Of a stretch of 64,000 bases of DNA, positions 27,116-35,920 are shown in pieces. Numbering within the stretch: the stretch's first letter is position 1; each line of letters begins with the position of its first letter. Source of the stretch: Legionella_C sp963803545 (GTDB taxonomy: Bacteria; Pseudomonadota; Gammaproteobacteria; Legionellales; Legionellaceae); assembly GCA_963803545.1 (NCBI GenBank), contig CAWDMX010000001.1, forward strand, positions 620,001 to 684,000, written 5' to 3'. Position numbers and translations under genes: made by a program. Under the pieces are notes generated by a model, which saw only the letters and a list, made by a program, of their open reading frames with translations, searched no databases and was not told the DNA's origin.

Positions 27116-27661
27116 AGCACGTTCTTAAGTTCCGATTGCCTTTCGGAACATGCGAGTTGGTCTAAAATCTCCTTTCCCTCATCCGTGAAATGTCAAAAAA
27201 TATAGTAGTAAAACATTCCTTGTCGTACAAGAGCATGCATTCTTGTTTTGACTGTATTAACGTTCAACGTACGATTGAAGTCTAGCTGTTTGGCTTTGAC
27301 TCCGAGCAATGTGAATAAAAAATAGGACATTGCTATAATTAAAAGAAGCCTATTATGTCGTTCCGTTAACTTTATGCGAGTATTAGCAAGTTCAAAATCA
27401 AAACCTAAACGCTAATCTTCACCATCACGAAAATAGGGTTCTATTTTCCAACGTTGCCTATACAGATTGGTAGTTCCTCTTGTTTTTTATCATAGCAATT
27501 ACTCATGAGATACCAGTTATCCTTCCTATTTTTGGTCAAGTCCAAAATCTGTTGTAAATTTCCATTAATCCAGTCTATTAAGTTAGTACGTTATTTAGCC
27601 AAAGTATTAATCCGAACAACATTAGATTTATCAGTATCCTTTAAGTCGTTTCAGAGTTTAC
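27110..27661 (-). pseudogene. Decayed IS4-family transposase, C-terminal half
   Basis: On the minus strand, from about 27655 down to 27110, the frame gives NRKDNWYLMSNCYDKK, then after a frameshift TNLYRQRWKIEPYFRDGED, a TAG stop, RLGFDFELANTRIKL, LLLIIAMSYFLFTLLGVKAK and NTVKTRMHALVRQG, with further stops. The YRQRWKIEPYFRDGE block fits the IS4 Y-(2)-R-(3)-E-(6)-K signature with Glu in place of Lys. At least three stops and a shift show that it is dead. Its upstream part is cut at the left end of the intact IS256 element. Confidence 0.65.
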
Positions 27662-29122
27662 GGTCAAGTCCAAATGTTGCTGTAAAGATCCACGATTCCC
27701 CCACCGCTAAATTATTAACTGTTAATTGAAGCTACTTTGTTCTGAATAGACACGTCTTCCTGTTCATTCTTCCATTGCCAAAACTCCATCATATCAAAGT
27801 ATTTTGATGAAGCCTGCCACTCTTCATATTTCTCAGCAAGCAAAGCCCCAATCAGTCGCATGGCCGCTTCATCGTTGGGAAAAATACGTATTACACGCTC
27901 TCTACGCCGAATTTCTTCATTCATTCTCTCGGCTAAATTGGACGTCCGTAATCGTTGCCGATAACGCTGAGGTAAATGAAGCGCGGCTATACCATCCTCC
28001 AAGCCATTTTCAAGACAATCCATCGCCTTAGATGCTTTTTCTTCATATCTGGCAATGGTTTCTCGTGCCAGTTGTTTGGCCACAGCTTTGTTTTCCGCCT
28101 TAAAAATAAGTTTGACGTCATTTGCGATGTCTTGTTTTAAATAGCGTGGGCTGTGGCCTAAAATGTTACGCATAAAGTGCGTTTGGCAGCGTTGCCATAT
28201 CACGCCTTGAAACTGTTGCTTCACAGCGTTTACAAGACCTGCGTGATCATCAGACACTACAAATTCAAGACCATTCAAACCGCGACTCTTTAGCCGCTTA
28301 AAAATCTCGCTCCAACTGCTCTCGGATTCGCTATTGGCCACCAGTAAATCCAGCGGTTCACGTATCCCGTCTGCATTAATGCCATAAACGACCAGAACAC
28401 CCGTTGGGCGAACAGCGCCATCACGACGAACTTTTACTACAAGTGCATCAACGACTAGAAAAGGGTATTTCATCTCATGCAATGAGCGGTTGCGCCAGGC
28501 ATCTAATCGCGCATCTAAATCAACGCATAGTTGACTAACTGTTGATTTAGAAAAGCTACTTCCACAAAGTTGCTCAGTGATTTTAGTGACTTTTCGGCAG
28601 GAAACGCCCTCTAAATACATCTCCATAATGCCTAAAACAAACGCCTGCTCACTGCGTTGATACCGTTTAAATATCTCCGTTTTGAAACTGCCATCACGGG
28701 TTTGAGGTACCTGTAAATTTAACGGCCCTACTCGTGTATAAAGCTCGCGAACCCGGGTTCCATTCCGATATCCTGTGCGTTCACCCGTTTGTTCATGCGG
28801 TTGTGCACCAAGGTGCTCTGTCATTTGGCTATTCAGTACTTGGTTTAATACCGATTCCAGTAGCCCCTTAATTGCATCATTTTTACTTAAAACATCTACC
28901 AATTGATTCGCATTCAATTTAATATCGTACTCAGCCATCCTACTCTCCTTATATTTGATTCAATACCAATATTTTGGATAATGTGGATGGCTCTTACAAG
29001 CCTTCATAATCAGATAAATACACAAAAATATTATTGTATCGTTTTTGCTCATTAATCCAATTTCAAAACTTTACAGCAGTATACGGACTCAATCGAGTTT
29101 ACAGCATTTTACGGACATAACC
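27662..29122. mobile_element. IS256-family insertion sequence, apparently intact
   Basis: A 1461-bp element bounded by imperfect 25-bp inverted repeats (27662-27686 and 29098-29122; 18 of 25 bases match, sharing GGT, GTCC and TGTAAA). It contains one full-length transposase. I see no target-site duplication: the flanks GAGTTTAC and ATCGCGGC differ. Extra end-like repeats exist at 27534-27558 and 29070-29094, so the true ends could differ from those given. Confidence 0.7.
27715..28938 (-). CDS. IS256-family (mutator) transposase
   Basis: A 407-residue DDE transposase. The catalytic acidic residues are visible in VVDALVVKVR, VSDDHAGLV and LAERMNEEIRRRERVIRIFP. The N-terminal ERTGYRNGTRVREL and LNLQVPQTRDGSF match the family. 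Length is full and there is no internal stop, so it could be active. The gene faces away from rplQ. The ribosome site is AAGGAGAG just before the ATG. Confidence 0.95.
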   Translation of the reverse strand: MAEYDIKLNANQLVDVLSKNDAIKGLLESVLNQVLNSQMTEHLGAQPHEQTGERTGYRNGTRVRELYTRVGPLNLQVPQTRDGSFKTEIFKRYQRSEQAFVLGIMEMYLEGVSCRKVTKITEQLCGSSFSKSTVSQLCVDLDARLDAWRNRSLHEMKYPFLVVDALVVKVRRDGAVRPTGVLVVYGINADGIREPLDLLVANSESESSWSEIFKRLKSRGLNGLEFVVSDDHAGLVNAVKQQFQGVIWQRCQTHFMRNILGHSPRYLKQDIANDVKLIFKAENKAVAKQLARETIARYEEKASKAMDCLENGLEDGIAALHLPQRYRQRLRTSNLAERMNEEIRRRERVIRIFPNDEAAMRLIGALLAEKYEEWQASSKYFDMMEFWQWKNEQEDVSIQNKVASINS

Positions 29123-29181
29123 ATCGCGGCAGGCCAAGGAAGGTCGCAGAGCGAGGCTTGTAGCCCGTGGTAGGCTTAGGG

Positions 29182-29399
29182 CCAGGGGCTTTTCATGACT
29201 AATATTTAACCACTTAATATTGAGTTATTTTTGATCATTATTCTTTAAATTAGCCAGCACTATACCGATTATTCCCTTGCCGTGTATTGAGCGGATTATT
29301 TAACGACTAATAAAAAAATAAATTACACCCAAAATGAATGAAAACAGACCAAAATAACAAGTATAATTTGTTCAATAAATACTCATGAAAAGCCCCTGG
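29182..29399. mobile_element. MITE-like non-autonomous element with 17-bp inverted ends and 8-bp target duplication
   Basis: CCAGGGGCTTTTCATGA (29182-29198) is repeated exactly in inverse orientation at 29383-29399. The element is 218 bp, AT-rich inside and has no open frame. Both sides are flanked by the same octamer GCTTAGGG (29174-29181 and 29400-29407), a textbook target-site duplication. An 8-bp duplication occurs for several IS families (for example IS1595, ISL3, IS66, IS256), so I cannot assign the parent transposase. Confidence 0.85.
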
Positions 29400-29620
29400 G
29401 CTTAGGGCTGGATGTTTTTCCGAAGGAAAAATATAAGGCCATACGATAAGGCGTCAGTCATTGTGGAACGCAAATGATTTGCTCGTCTAGAACCATTCAT
29501 TAACGGAGACAGGACGGCCACGGCCGCCGGGGGCATACCTGTCGCGTTGGCGAGTGAATTTTGGGGGCTTGGATGTCCCGAAATTTATAACGCGGTAGCG
29601 ACACGCTTGTTGATGCAACC
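29400..29620. repeat. GC-rich hairpin-rich segment, possibly a dispersed repeat
   Basis: The segment holds several stems: TTTTTCC/GGAAAAA (29415-29431), GACAGG with CCTGTC around a CGGCC-rich loop (about 29510-29543), and a nested pair CGCGTT/AACGCG (29543-29594) enclosing AATTTTGGG/CCCGAAATT (29557-29585). No coding frame is convincing. Composition is GC-richer than the surroundings. The MITE is inserted just upstream, within what looks like the same unit (29123-29181). Confidence 0.5.
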
Positions 29621-30076
29621 AAAAATAAAGTCAACGCCTTATGGCCTTTGGATGGCTGAAAATAAAAAGGATGCTAACAAGCCTTTTGACTCTAGATAAT
29701 GACGCTTCATGTTGAATAGTTGATTCTCTAGTATGCAACATAGAGCGTTTTATTTTTGTTTGGCTTTACCGTGCAGCAGCTTTTTTACAACGCGTAACTC
29801 TCTTTCAAGTATGAGGGGCTCTTTGTTTATTATACTCAAACTTGACCACCGTCCTTGCCAAAAGATTCTGGAAAACTGCAAGTAATCCGTGCATAATTGA
29901 GAACTTATTAAATTGTATTTGTTCCAAATTTTCTTCGGTGAAAGATTAACTTTAGAGTTAAGATAAACTTTAGGCAGACCCAGATTAATCGGGGTTTGCT
30001 TAGAATGTCCAGGAAGCCTCCTCAAATAATGGCTTAATGTTTGTTCGAAGAAACACTTATTTTAAAGGGTAAATTG
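29621..30076. other. Gene-poor stretch before the MFS gene
   Basis: I see no supported gene here. A 91-codon minus-strand frame (29750-30025) starts with TTG, lacks recognisable motifs and is left out. The segment should hold the promoter of the transporter gene, but no clear one is visible. Confidence 0.4.
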
Positions 30077-31282
30077 ATGTTAAAACTACTACTATCCCCC
30101 TTATTGAGTTTATTTGTGTTTATGCTTGGCAGTGGTTTGTTCACAACGCTTGTTGTTTTGCGATTGCACATTGATAACTTTTCATCCATCACAATTGGAG
30201 CTATGACAAGTGCCTATTATGCCGGCTTAGTTATTGGCTCTTTTCGCTCGGAGCGTTTTATACTGAGAGTAGGCCACATCCGTGCTTTTTCATTCTTTGC
30301 CTCACTTCTTACCGTAATTTGTATAGCTCAAGGAATTTATGTTGAGCCATGGTTTTGGTTGTTATTACGCGTAGGTGGAGGCTTTGCTACCGCGGGCTTA
30401 TTTATTGTTATTGAAAGTTGGCTATTACTTATTGGTGACATTAAAACAAGAGGCACAATTTTATCGCTTTATATGGTCACTCTATATGCAGCACAAGGTT
30501 TGGGGCAGTTTTTAATAAATTTTGGGAACCCATCACAGTTATTATTATTTGCAGTAGCTGCAATGTTAAGTTCTTTAGCAATTATTCCCCTAGCGATTAC
30601 TAAAATTGGTCAGCCTGAGATAAACGAGCCTGTTTCTCTGAGCTTTATAGAGTTGTATAAACTCTCAACCTCAGGTGTGATTGGCTGTTTATGCTCGGGT
30701 CTTATTTTAGGCGCAGTATATGGATTGCTGCCTTTATTTTTGATGCAGTCATTACCTAATTTAAAATTGGTATCTACGTTCATGGCCTTAACCATTTTTG
30801 GTGGAATGGCGTTGCAATATCCTATTGGAAAGTTGTCGGATATGCTTGATAGAAGAGTCGTGCTTATAATAATTTCCTTTCTTGTTGCTGGAATTTCAAT
30901 TTTTTCAATTTTTGCTTTTCACTACACGTGGATTTCAGCGATAGCTATTTTTTTATTGGGGGGATTAACTTTTACTTTATACCCTATAAGCATTAGTTAT
31001 GCTTGTGATAACTTAAAGCCCGTTCATATGGTTGCAGCAACCCAGGGTTTATTATTGACATACAGCCTTGGCGCTACTATTGGGCCGTTTATTTCGCCAA
31101 TTTTTATGAATTTTTTTGGTAAAGATGGACTGTTTATTTATTTCTTCTGTATGAGCTCTTTCATGGTATTTTTCTTCTTGTGGAGGAAGACACAATCGGT
31201 TGCTCCAACCAAAGAGGATACTTTTGTTGTAATGCCGCTAACTACGCCTATTACTGCTGAGCTTGATCCAAGGGGTGATTAA
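30077..31282 (+). CDS. MFS transporter of the YcaD type
   Basis: A 401-residue inner-membrane protein with about 12 hydrophobic segments. YYAGLVIGSF, GGGFATAGLFIVIESWLL, GLILGAVYGLLPLF, YPIGKLSDMLDRRVVL (the MFS loop between TM8 and TM9) and FTLYPISISYACDNL align with E. coli YcaD. The substrate is unknown. I chose ATG 30077 because AAGGGT (30065-30070) is well placed and the hydrophobic first helix starts at once; an upstream in-frame start at 30041 would add 12 residues. It stands alone between the IS region and the his operon. Confidence 0.85.
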   Translation: MLKLLLSPLLSLFVFMLGSGLFTTLVVLRLHIDNFSSITIGAMTSAYYAGLVIGSFRSERFILRVGHIRAFSFFASLLTVICIAQGIYVEPWFWLLLRVGGGFATAGLFIVIESWLLLIGDIKTRGTILSLYMVTLYAAQGLGQFLINFGNPSQLLLFAVAAMLSSLAIIPLAITKIGQPEINEPVSLSFIELYKLSTSGVIGCLCSGLILGAVYGLLPLFLMQSLPNLKLVSTFMALTIFGGMALQYPIGKLSDMLDRRVVLIIISFLVAGISIFSIFAFHYTWISAIAIFLLGGLTFTLYPISISYACDNLKPVHMVAATQGLLLTYSLGATIGPFISPIFMNFFGKDGLFIYFFCMSSFMVFFFLWRKTQSVAPTKEDTFVVMPLTTPITAELDPRGD

Positions 31283-31722
31283 GACTACAAAATTGTAACG
31301 TCCAATAACGAATATTGAGCAAAGCTACGGTGCTAACCTTATTCATTTTAGAGTAATGGAGAAACGCGGGCTAAGTCTTTTTTGACAGAGTCTAAAACGC
31401 TTTGAAGATAGTTTTATCTCGTGTTTGCAGAGGCTAAATGAGCGGTTTTTTAGACCGCTCTAGGCGACGCGGAAATGGTTGGGCCAAATCTTATCTATTA
31501 CAATTAAAGGCAATAGTTTATCGATAATACTGACGATTTTAGCTGTTCTCTTGCTTGCTTTTTAAAAATCGTCATTAAAACTATCGGAGTTTATTGGATT
31601 TATATTGTGGTTATTCATTTCGCCTCTCTAAAATAGTGCGTAATTATTTCAATTTTAGAAGTTCCACCGCTGTTTGAATTCTCTCGCGCTTGGGAAACTT
31701 CATATCTTTTCACCAAGAACCG
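31283..31722. other. Intergenic stretch with two inverted repeats between convergent units
   Basis: GAGCGGT (31440-31446) and ACCGCTC (31454-31460) form a 7-bp hairpin without a T-run on either strand. TGACGATTTT (31531-31540) and AAAATCGTCA (31565-31574) form a 10-bp stem, itself flanked by ATAGTTT and AAACTAT. No gene is seen. Either structure could serve as a terminator between the MFS gene and purH, though neither has a canonical U-tract. Confidence 0.5.
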
Positions 31723-33215
31723 CTAATGCTTAAATCCTCCGGATCCAGTAAAAACCATGCCTATACCCGCCTGATTACAGGCCGCAATGACGTCCAGATC
31801 GCGAATTGACCCACCTGGTTGAATAATCCATTTAATTCCCGCTTTGGCGATTAGGGCAATACAGTCTACAAAAGGAAAGAATCCATCTGAAGCCAGCACG
31901 GCTTGTTTTAAGCAGTGATTTTGTGCTTTTTTGAGTGCAAGTTCGCATGCGTCGACGCGACTTGTTTGTCCTGCACCAATACTTATGCTTACTCCAAGGT
32001 GAGCAATGACTATCGCATTGGATTTAGTGTGACGTGCTATTTTAAAGGCGAATAATAGATTATTTAATGCATCAATAGTCGGTTTGCATTCGGTTGGAAT
32101 CGTCACGTTGTCATAGGAAATAAGACTGTTACTATTGTCTTGCACCAAAACACCTCCTAATGCCGACTTTATCTCCCGCCCCGATTGAATCTTACTTGAT
32201 TGGTAGCAAATAACACGTAATTTAGGCTTTTTGCTTAAAACAACTAAGGCTTCTTGCGTAAAATCAGGAGCGGCAATGATTTCCACAAAATGCGGCGTTA
32301 AAAACGTGGCGCATAATTCATCCATTGTCTTGTTTAAAACAACAATGCCGCCAAAAGCGCTTTTAGAATCCGCCTGAAAAGCGTTTGAGAGTGCACTATA
32401 ACTATCTTTGCCGACAGCAGCACCACAGGGATTCGTATGTTTAATGACAGTGGCCGTGGCTTCTTCAAAATCAAGAACAAGACGAATACCCGCGTCTAAA
32501 TCTAAAATATTGTTATAAGAAAGCGGTTTTCCTTGTAGTAGCGAAAAACGGGGCAACTCGTGTTCCTGGACGTAAAACCCTGCGGCTTGATGGGGATTTT
32601 CCCCATAAGCAAGAGGTATTTTTTCCGTTAAGTGCTGAGTAAATGACACGGAATTCATCAGCCAAGATGCAATTTTGGAGTCGTATTCACAGCTTTTCGT
32701 AAAAGCACAAATGGCCATTTTTTTTCTAAACTCAAGCGTTGTTTCTCCCGAGTGGGTTTCCAATTCATCAATTAACTGCACGTAATCGCTATGGTTACAA
32801 ACGACTGTACAAAATTGATGGTTTTTAGCGGCCGCTCGGATTAAAGAAACTCCACCAATATCAATATTTTCAATAGCAAGAGTGGGTCAAAGTGATACTG
32901 CTCAAAGGGATATAAATCCACAATGATAAAATCAATTGCATCGGTTTTCAAATGGGTTAAGTCGTCCAGATGAGACGGTTTGTTGCGATCGCAAAGAATT
33001 GCTCCATAAATCGTTGGATGCAGTGTTTTAACGCGACCATCAAGCAGTGGCTGCAGTTTTAAGGATTCGGTAACCGATTTCACAGGAATATTTAATTTTT
33101 TTAAATAATCAGCCGTTCCGTCAGAGGCAAGCAATTGAATGTTATAGCCAAGCAACTTTCGGGCAAGCGTTTCAATGCCTGGCTTTTGACTAACGGATAG
33201 AAATGCTTGCCTCAT
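31723..33215 (-). pseudogene. purH: PurH (AICAR transformylase/IMP cyclohydrolase), frameshifted
   Basis: PurH performs the last two steps of IMP synthesis, formylating AICAR and closing the ring. The N-terminal IMP cyclohydrolase part (LLASDGTADYLKK, DGRVKTLHPTIYGAIL, DLYPFEQ) is read in one frame to a stop at 32841. The rest, starting LAIENIDIGGVSLIRAAAKN, lies in another frame open from 32886 and continues through VIKHTNPCGAA to the normal end FTGSGGFKH. Between YPF and the IENIDIGG motif there are fewer residues than in E. coli, so a small deletion may have caused the shift. The start overlaps the hisIE stop as ATGA, making purH the last gene of the his operon. Confidence 0.9.
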
Positions 33216-33832
33216 GATTTACGCCTCTCTTGTATTATTGTTGCAAGGGTATGTATTGAAATATCTTTTGCGTGCAGCAAAACAAGAAGGTGATACAATA
33301 AATCCACTGCTTCGCCGGCCAAATCCATAGGTTTTCCAGATACAGCGGCAAGTGCCACCTCAACGCCTTCCTCACCTACTTTTTGAGCCATTCGGTTAAA
33401 TCCGGAATTTAACAACCGATAGGTATAACTATCATCGCCTGCTGTTTGGCGCGACTGAATTACCTGATTTAAGGCGATTAGCGAATACCATGGTGGCATT
33501 AACTCGTCTTGTTTAAAGCAACTTATACGTCCGGTATGGCAGGTAGGACCGGCTGTCTTAACAAAAATTAATAAAGAGTCTTCATCGCAGTCTAAATAGA
33601 CATGGACCAATTCCAAGAAGTTTCCAGAGGTTTCGCCTTTTGTCCATAATTTTTTTTTTGTGCGGCTAAAGAAGGTCACGTACTTCGTCTTTAATGTGTG
33701 TTGCAATGCTTCATGATTCATAAACCCGACCATCAGAACTTGCATGGTTTCATAGTCTTGAATGCAGGCTGGAACAAGACCATTTAATTTATCAAAATTA
33801 ATGGCCGTTATATCAATTGTTATTGGGTTCAT
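33212..33832 (-). CDS. hisI: Bifunctional phosphoribosyl-AMP cyclohydrolase / phosphoribosyl-ATP pyrophosphatase
   Basis: A 206-residue fused HisIE protein for steps 2 and 3 of histidine synthesis. The HisI half has VLMVGFMNHEAL, FFSRTKKKLWTKGETSGN and the metal-binding DCDEDSLL and GPTCHTGRISCF. The HisE half has YRLLNSGFNRMAQKVGEEG and EAVDLLYHLLVLL. It overlaps hisF (ATGA) upstream and purH downstream, so it is translationally coupled on both sides. No damage is seen. Confidence 0.95.
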   Translation of the reverse strand: MNPITIDITAINFDKLNGLVPACIQDYETMQVLMVGFMNHEALQHTLKTKYVTFFSRTKKKLWTKGETSGNFLELVHVYLDCDEDSLLIFVKTAGPTCHTGRISCFKQDELMPPWYSLIALNQVIQSRQTAGDDSYTYRLLNSGFNRMAQKVGEEGVEVALAAVSGKPMDLAGEAVDLLYHLLVLLHAKDISIHTLATIIQERRKS

Positions 33833-34596
33833 AATCGGACTTCTATGTTATGGTTTGAGAGAGCACGTTTTACATCAAAAATAGATAAACGTTTATCATG
33901 AAATACACTGGCCGCAAGTGCGCCATCCGCTTCGGCCTCTTGAAATACGCGAACAAAATCTTCCGCCGATCCAGCCCCCCCTGATGCCACCAAGGGGACG
34001 TGCGTTGCTGCGCGAATAAGCTTGAGTTGTGTAAGATCATAGCCTAAGCGCACGCCATCACTTTGCATGCAATTTAATACAATTTCACCAGCACCGCGTG
34101 CTTGAACTTCAGCAATCCAATCAACGGTTTTGCGGCGACTATTCTGACTTTTTCTTACATCGCCCGTATATTGATAGACATAGTAATCGTCGTCTATTCA
34201 TTGGCTATCAATACCGACCACCACACACTGAGCACCAAAAGCCCCACTTAGTTCATTGATTAACTCCGGGCGCGCCAATGCCGGTGAGTTAATGGATAGT
34301 TTATCCGCGCCTGCATTTAAGATAGATTCCCCAGCTTGTACACCGGCGATACCACCGGCCACCGTAAAAGGGATATTAATTAGAGCGGCAACTTCATTTA
34401 TCCAGTGAGAACAAACCATTTTTCCTGAACAACTTGCTGTAATATCATAAAAAACCAATTCATCCGCGCCCTCTGCGCAATACAGTGAGGCTAATTCGAA
34501 AGGAGAGCCTATAGTACGATGATTTTCAAATTGAACGCCTTTCACGACAAGGCCGTCACGAACATCAAGGCAGGGAATAATGCGGCGTGCTAACAC
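33829..34596 (-). pseudogene. hisF: HisF (imidazole glycerol phosphate synthase cyclase) with in-frame TGA
   Basis: HisF with HisH makes imidazole glycerol phosphate and releases AICAR. The frame from GTG 34596 reads ARRIIPCLDVRDGLVVKGV to VVVGIDSQ, then TGA (34200-34198), then continues in the same frame with IDDDYYVYQYTGD, RRKTVDWIAEVQARGAGEIV and PLVASGGAGSAEDF to a normal end. E. coli has a Trp-Tyr at the place of the stop (GIDTWYD), so a TGG to TGA change is likely. Everything else, including length (about 255 codons), is normal. GGGAGAG precedes the GTG, which overlaps the hisA stop. Confidence 0.92.
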
Positions 34597-35324
34597 GAGT
34601 GCTCTCCCAAAAACCAATCCGATAACGCAATACCACTCTCATAGAGTGCTCGACCAATAATAGCAGCGTGCACGCCAATCGAGGCCAGTTTTTGAAGGTC
34701 TTCTGGGTTTCGAACGCCGCCTGATGCTTGCCAGTTCAAAGTCTGGAAACGAGAGATGGCCTCCTCGTATAAGCTGAAATTCGGACCATTTAACATACCA
34801 TCCATCGCAATATCGGTGCAAAGAATCGTGTGGATACCGGCGGTTTGATAAAAAGGCACAACATCCCATAGAGATTGCTCCGTTTTTGTTTGCCACCCAT
34901 GAATAGCCGGCTTAGGGATGCCCCCATCGATGTTTACGTCCAATGCCAGAATAGTGTTATCAGCGCCAATTTGTTCAATAATTTTTAGGGCACGTGTTGG
35001 GTCGGTAATTGCGATGCTACCAAGAACAATTTTTTTAACCCCGGCCTTCATTAATGCGCTTGCGTCCAAAGCACGTCGAATACCCCCGCCTGCTTGGATG
35101 GCTAAACCGCAGGATTGCATTTCTTTTAGACTATTTAAATGTTGGGGAAGGCCTTTTTTAGCACCATCTAGATCAACTATATGCAAGCATTTGGCACCCT
35201 GAGCTGCGTATTTTAGTGCCAATGCTTGCGGTTGAATATCATAGATAGAAAGGTCGTCAAATTGCCCTTGGCGCAGTCTTACGCATTGACCCTGCTGTAA
35301 ATCAATCGATGGAATAACTACCAT
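34590..35324 (-). CDS. hisA: Phosphoribosylformimino-5-aminoimidazole carboxamide ribotide isomerase
   Basis: HisA (244 residues) is a TIM-barrel isomerase for step 4 of histidine synthesis. VIPSIDLQQGQCVRLRQG with the first catalytic Asp, IQAGGGIRRALDASAL, and the second phosphate site WQASGGVRNPEDL are present. The second catalytic Asp lies in TILCTDIAMDGMLNGPN. It overlaps hisH by 7 bases and hisF by 7. Confidence 0.96.
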   Translation of the reverse strand: MVVIPSIDLQQGQCVRLRQGQFDDLSIYDIQPQALALKYAAQGAKCLHIVDLDGAKKGLPQHLNSLKEMQSCGLAIQAGGGIRRALDASALMKAGVKKIVLGSIAITDPTRALKIIEQIGADNTILALDVNIDGGIPKPAIHGWQTKTEQSLWDVVPFYQTAGIHTILCTDIAMDGMLNGPNFSLYEEAISRFQTLNWQASGGVRNPEDLQKLASIGVHAAIIGRALYESGIALSDWFLGEHSC

Positions 35325-35920
35325 ACTCCCTCCAACGCAACAAAATTTTTAAGAAACAAGAGGCCTGTATCCGCCGACTTCTCTGGGTGAAACTGCATGC
35401 CGTACACATTGTTGTGTTGTACCATGGCAGCAAATGGTTCGCTATAGTGACAACTCGCAAGTGCGTATTCCGTCGAACAAACGGCGTAGCTGTGTACAAA
35501 ATAAACATAATCGCCGGAATGAATTCCCTGCAACATGGGGCCGGGATCACGCTTTAATTGCAACCGATTCCAGCCCATATGCGGCACGGGGCAACCTTTG
35601 CGATAGGGCAGCCGTTTTACGCGTCCTGGAATTAGACCGAGGCAGTCAACCGAACCTTCTTCACTGCAGTCAAATAATAGCTGCATCCCCATGCAAATTC
35701 CGAGCAACGGTTGTTTGAGCGATTGGATGACCTCAACCAACCGATACTCTTGTAATGCGCGCATCGCCTGACTTGCAACGCCGACTCCTGGTAAAATGAC
35801 ATGGCTTGCCCGCCTTATAACCTCAGGGCAATGTGTTATTTCGTAGTTAACCGCCAATGTTTTCAAGGCGTTGCCAAGGGACGCCAAATTATTACCACAC
35901 CCCTCAATTACCGCAATCAT
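35318..35920 (-). CDS. hisH: Imidazole glycerol phosphate synthase, glutamine amidotransferase subunit
   Basis: HisH (200 residues) supplies ammonia to HisF by hydrolysing glutamine. The class I amidotransferase nucleophile is in LLGICMGMQLLF, and the His-Glu pair is in GMQFHPEKS. IAVIEGCGNNLASLGNALK is the family start. Its ATG overlaps the hisB stop by 4 bases. HisH appears intact although its partner HisF is interrupted. Confidence 0.96.
   Translation of the reverse strand: MIAVIEGCGNNLASLGNALKTLAVNYEITHCPEVIRRASHVILPGVGVASQAMRALQEYRLVEVIQSLKQPLLGICMGMQLLFDCSEEGSVDCLGLIPGRVKRLPYRKGCPVPHMGWNRLQLKRDPGPMLQGIHSGDYVYFVHSYAVCSTEYALASCHYSEPFAAMVQHNNVYGMQFHPEKSADTGLLFLKNFVALEGVW

Noticed and set aside
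27505..27729. Plus-strand open frame of 74 codons
   Set aside because: It is antisense to the IS4-type remnant and crosses the left end of the IS256 element.
27654..29130. Target-site duplication around the IS256 element
   Set aside because: The bases outside the proposed ends (GAGTTTAC and ATCGCGGC) do not match.
29750..30025. 91-codon minus-strand open frame
   Set aside because: TTG start, odd composition, no motif and no family I recognise; probably chance.
34198..34200. Genome-wide reassignment of TGA to tryptophan
   Set aside because: TGA ends tuf, rplD, hisIE and other intact genes here at the expected positions, and TGG is used for Trp throughout.
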